A stretch of 64,000 nt of DNA, taken from the NCBI GenBank assembly GCA_029817715.1, contig JARUPY010000465.1:5822001-5886000 (forward strand), written 5' to 3'. This stretch comes from Melastoma dodecandrum (Eukaryota; Streptophyta; Magnoliopsida; Myrtales; Melastomataceae). Positions within the stretch are counted from its first letter, which is position 1. Every line of letters begins with the position of its first letter. Positions 60,905 to 64,000 of this stretch are shown in pieces. The notes under the pieces are model-generated. The model did no database searches, was not told where the DNA came from, and saw only the letters and a program-made list of their open reading frames with translations. Position numbers and translations under genes: made by a program.

Positions 60905-61783
60905 GTGCCGCCTCCGGCCAAGTCTTTCTTAGAGATCCTATCCTACCTTGGGACTGTGTTGCGCCAACAGCGTGAAGGAAGAGGCATCGAGACAAACTAG
61001 CTGACCATGCCTCGAACCTTCCCTTTTTCTTATTTTTGTCCTTCTTTCTTGTTTTCTGTAGGGTTTGCTTTTACTTTGTAATGATTGGGTAGTAATTTTA
61101 TCTTCTCGTTGTTCGAGTAGTTGCCGCAGCTATTCGATCATGCGTTCCGGAAGTTGGATGGGATCTGTCTTTCCAATCTGTCCAGTTAAACGTGTATTAG
61201 TGGAAAGATAAGATGATCTTGATCCCATCATCTCTATGTACACACAAGCGGCCTTTTATTATTTATGTTGTGCCATTGCAATTGCAAGTTATGTTTGTGT
61301 GTGTTTCTGGTCGACTCGGAGCAACTTGCTCTGCCAAGAACTTGTATTTTCATTTCTAATCTGCAATAAGCGGAATCTGTTGACGTTCTGATCCTAAACT
61401 TTGATTTTTCTTAGCTGAGATTCCCCGGTTCTAGGAGGAACTGAAGCAACAAGTGGTTTGCCCAAATCCGAATGGATCAAGCAATGGCAAGAGGAAGTAA
61501 TGGCCCTAGTGAACTTTGCGGCAATAGCTGATGAAATGGGTCCACCATAACTAACACTGTCCACCCGAATAATCGAAGCGAGTTCAGCTGGTTCAACCGT
61601 GTCACTGTCCAAAGTGAGCCCCCCCATCACCCCACTCACCCAAGAATTACAACTCATGCTGAACATGCTCATTATACAAACTCAGCCCTTCTGTTCAACA
61701 TAATCAAAGCCAACCGACACTTTCCTTTGAATTCCCTCCTCCTCCTCCTCCTCCTCCTTCCTCTTCCTCTTCTTCGCTCAAAC
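60905..61783. other. Intergenic, BEH4 3' UTR and TBL promoter
   Basis: Nothing else was recognised. A (CTC)n run lies at 61737-61757 just upstream of the TBL start. Confidence 0.5.
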
Positions 61784-63549
61784 ATGGAACCTCCTGCTTC
61801 AACCCGGCTTCGGTCAACAGTTCTCGCTGCGCTGCTCGTGGTGTTGCTTCATTCAGCCGTTGCCGGCGGTTACAATGAGCAGAAGCACGGTAATGTCTCT
61901 ATGCGAGGAAAAGAGCAGCCAAATGGGTGCGACATCTTCCGAGGGAGCTGGGCGTTTGACAAAAGCTACGTCCCTCTTTACGACTCCTCAAGCTGCCCGT
62001 TCCTTGAAGCGGAGTTTGACTGCCCGAAGAATGGCCGCCCCGACAGTCTCTATCTTAAATACAGATGGAAGCCCATGTCCTGCGTTTTGCCCAGGTAAAA
62101 CTTACTCTAGAGGTCGACAAACTGCACGATTTTGCAATGAGACTCTAGTTCACCATTTGGCTTGCCAAATTGCTTCCCCAAACGGAAGCTCCCCCTACTC
62201 TGTTGCTCATGTCGGTCATCTTGCTTCCTGCCATTTTTGTCGGCAAGAAACTCGAACTAATCTTACATAAGATAATTGACAGGTCGGGACAGATATTTAT
62301 TATGGTTTTGTCGAATGTGTGGCTTTTGTTGGGACACTAAAACACAGCCAGCATTGCCAGTGTGACGCTTTTAAGAAGTGGACCCCCCCCCCCCCCCATC
62401 ACCATTGTTACATACTCATTCATCTTTCTCATTTCTTGAGGTCTTATTTCTTATGTGACATGGAAAACATAAACCTGCAGATTCAATGGTTTAGAGCTTC
62501 TGACGAAGCTCAGGGGGAAGAAGATGCTGTTCGTCGGAGATTCCATCAGCCTTAACCAATGGCAATCGCTCACGTGCATGTTGCACGCCACGGTTCCGAA
62601 ACTAAGCTACTCCATCACCAGAAAGGACGATGTCTCGACCTTTTCTGCTCCGGTAAGTCCTTCTTGTAACCGCAGAAACTAGATCGATGAAGCCGGGTGT
62701 TGAATTTTGTTCCTGTAATGAATACAACGCAGGCATTTGGCGTCTCACTTGTGTTCTATCGGAATCCGTTCTTAGTTGAGATCGTCAGGGAGAAAATAGG
62801 GAGAGTGCTCAAGCTAGACTCCATTGCAGATGGCGATGCGTGGAAAGGTTATGATATTATCATGTTCAACTCCTGGCACTGGTGGCTGCACAAGGGGAGC
62901 AAGCAACCGTTAAGTACAGGGGGTGATATCGATTGAAGCTTTCTCCCGACTTTCCTCTACATCTCGACAATGACACGTTGATTAATTCAGATGGGACTAC
63001 ATCCAATATGGAAACGTCGTACGAAAGGACATGGATCGAGTGCTTGCTTTCAAGGAGGGACTGAAGACGTGGTCCAGGTGGGTCGACGCTAACATAAATC
63101 CGGCGGTAACAAAAGTTTTCTTCCAAGGGATATCGCCGACCCACTACAAGTAAGTAACCCATCCATGACCGGATTGTGATTAGGTTCCTGTTGTCATTAC
63201 GATCTATCTCAACTAAAATCAAGCAATCTTTCATTGTAGTGGCGAAGAGTGGAACGCCTCCCCGTCAACTTCGTGCATAGGACAAACTCAGCCGATTGCC
63301 GGTTCTCAATACCCGGCCGGTCTACCGCCGCAAGCAGTGGCAGTGAACGAGGTACTGAGGGGATCCACCAAGGCGACTTTGTTCGATATAACAGTTCTCT
63401 CGCAGTTACGGAAGGATGGGCACCCTGCCGCTTACGGAATCGACAGCGAAGGAGGAAAGGATTGCAGCCACTGGTGCCTCGCTGGCGTTCCCGATACCTG
63501 GAACGAACTGTTATACACGATGCTCGTCAATGGCAGCAACATGGGATGA
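61784..63549 (+). CDS. TBL42: Trichome birefringence-like (TBL42-type) polysaccharide O-acetyltransferase
   Basis: Five exons: 61784-62094, 62481-62652, 62733-62908, 62991-63149, 63240-63549, giving 375 aa, intact. A signal-anchor lies at residues 8-27. The TBL (PMR5N) domain shows [20 protein letters not shown] and [20 protein letters not shown]. The acetyltransferase domain shows the GDS motif in [27 protein letters not shown], and a C-terminal [19 protein letters not shown] with the catalytic DxxH. These enzymes acetylate xylan, mannan or pectin in the Golgi; substrate not predictable. The next ATG upstream is not in frame, so 61784 is firm. A C run at about 62384-62397 lies in intron 1. 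Confidence 0.94.
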
Positions 63550-64000
63550 CCGAAAGAGAAACAAAACCAAAAAAAAAAAAAGTTAAAAAGTCCGCCCCAA
63601 CAGCGAGGGACGGGATCTCTTTCCCGACATTCCAAGAAAGCAGTATCATATATTCGACATTGTTTTACGGCATTGCACGAACGTTAGAACGAAACGTTCG
63701 CACATCATTTTTCCTGTAATTCTCCGAAGGCAAATAATGGTCAAGTCCTCGAGTGATCGTGCGTTCTTTTACGTGTAGAGGAAGTGGGATTTTTGTTCCA
63801 AAAATAGATAAAATATTTCTCGAAATTGAATAAGTGGTTTTAAAATTTCTAAAAAGTTCAATATAAGTCATAATTATATAGCCTATTTTCAATTTCACTC
63901 GTTCAGAAATTTTAATTGATAATTTTGATATCCCATTTTATTTAATTTTCCCTTGAAATAGGAATCATAAAGTTTGATTGCTTTAACAATCGAATTTTAT
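63550..64000. other. 3' UTR of TBL gene and AT-rich end of window
   Basis: No gene was recognised. Confidence 0.55.

Overview
The window is nuclear DNA of a flowering plant, most likely a core eudicot. Nearly all genes are split by short GT-AG introns. The products are plant-typical (NCL exchanger, ALOG/LSH, BES1/BZR1, GIL1-like DUF641, CLE peptide, TBL O-acetyltransferase, plastid SPD1). The transposons and the endogenous pararetrovirus are also plant types. Gene density is high, about one gene or gene relic per 3.5 kb, as in a compact euchromatic arm. The species cannot be fixed from sequence alone.

Layout. 0.2-5.2 kb: NCL Na+/Ca2+ exchanger (+) converging on a UBTD-like ubiquitin-domain-family gene (-). 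5.4-7.1 kb: a long-TIR, Mutator-like element carrying a decayed S-domain receptor-kinase fragment (Pack-MULE-like). 7.3-9.6 kb: NHL-repeat membrane protein gene (-) with two single-base frame lesions. 10.35-12.86 kb: an internally deleted Ty1/copia element. 16.9-18.2 kb: intact GIL1-like gene, preceded by a leader that probably holds a long intron. 18.2-22.0 kb: repeat-rich spacer. 22.1-27.8 kb: a 70-residue plant protein, a duplicated-module gene of unknown function (-) and, divergent from it, a decaying RAB3GAP2-N gene (+). 28.3-28.6 kb: an AT-rich fold-back. 29.5-30.1 kb: LSH/ALOG gene (-). 32.1-32.7 kb: Ole e 1-like secreted protein. 33.2-35.1 kb: UBC13-type E2 (-). 35.7-37.8 kb: GT31 beta-1,3-galactosyltransferase (-). 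38.3-40.1 kb: ABCG half-transporter pseudogene (-). 40.9-42.5 kb: NUMOD3-domain gene (-), head-to-head with mitochondrial malate dehydrogenase (42.7-44.7 kb, +). 45.3-45.5 kb: CLE peptide precursor (-). 46.7-50.6 kb: SPD1-like AAA/R3H ATPase (-), head-to-head with a conserved plant gene carrying two in-frame stops (50.9-52.2 kb, +). 53.1-58.2 kb: a rearranged, dead endogenous caulimovirid. 59.1-60.9 kb: BEH4-like BES1/BZR1 factor (+). 61.8-63.5 kb: TBL42-like O-acetyltransferase (+).

The genes are independent transcription units, not an operon. What joins them is gene order. From memory, many of the closest Arabidopsis homologues fall in two chromosome-1 clusters: At1g53210-At1g53400 (NCL, mMDH1, ABCG10, a GT31 gene, DUF641, UBTD) and At1g78700-At1g78870 (BEH4, TBL42, LSH7, UBC35). 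The window therefore looks like a conserved ancestral block. Alongside intact genes it holds several in different stages of loss (NHL, RAB3GAP2-N, ABCG, the 51-kb gene). That pattern fits fractionation after a genome duplication. Local sequence errors remain an alternative for the single-base lesions. I found no RNA genes, CRISPR or prokaryotic features, and no new multi-gene system. The most unusual objects are the Pack-MULE-like element, the mosaic pararetrovirus and the set of graded pseudogenes.
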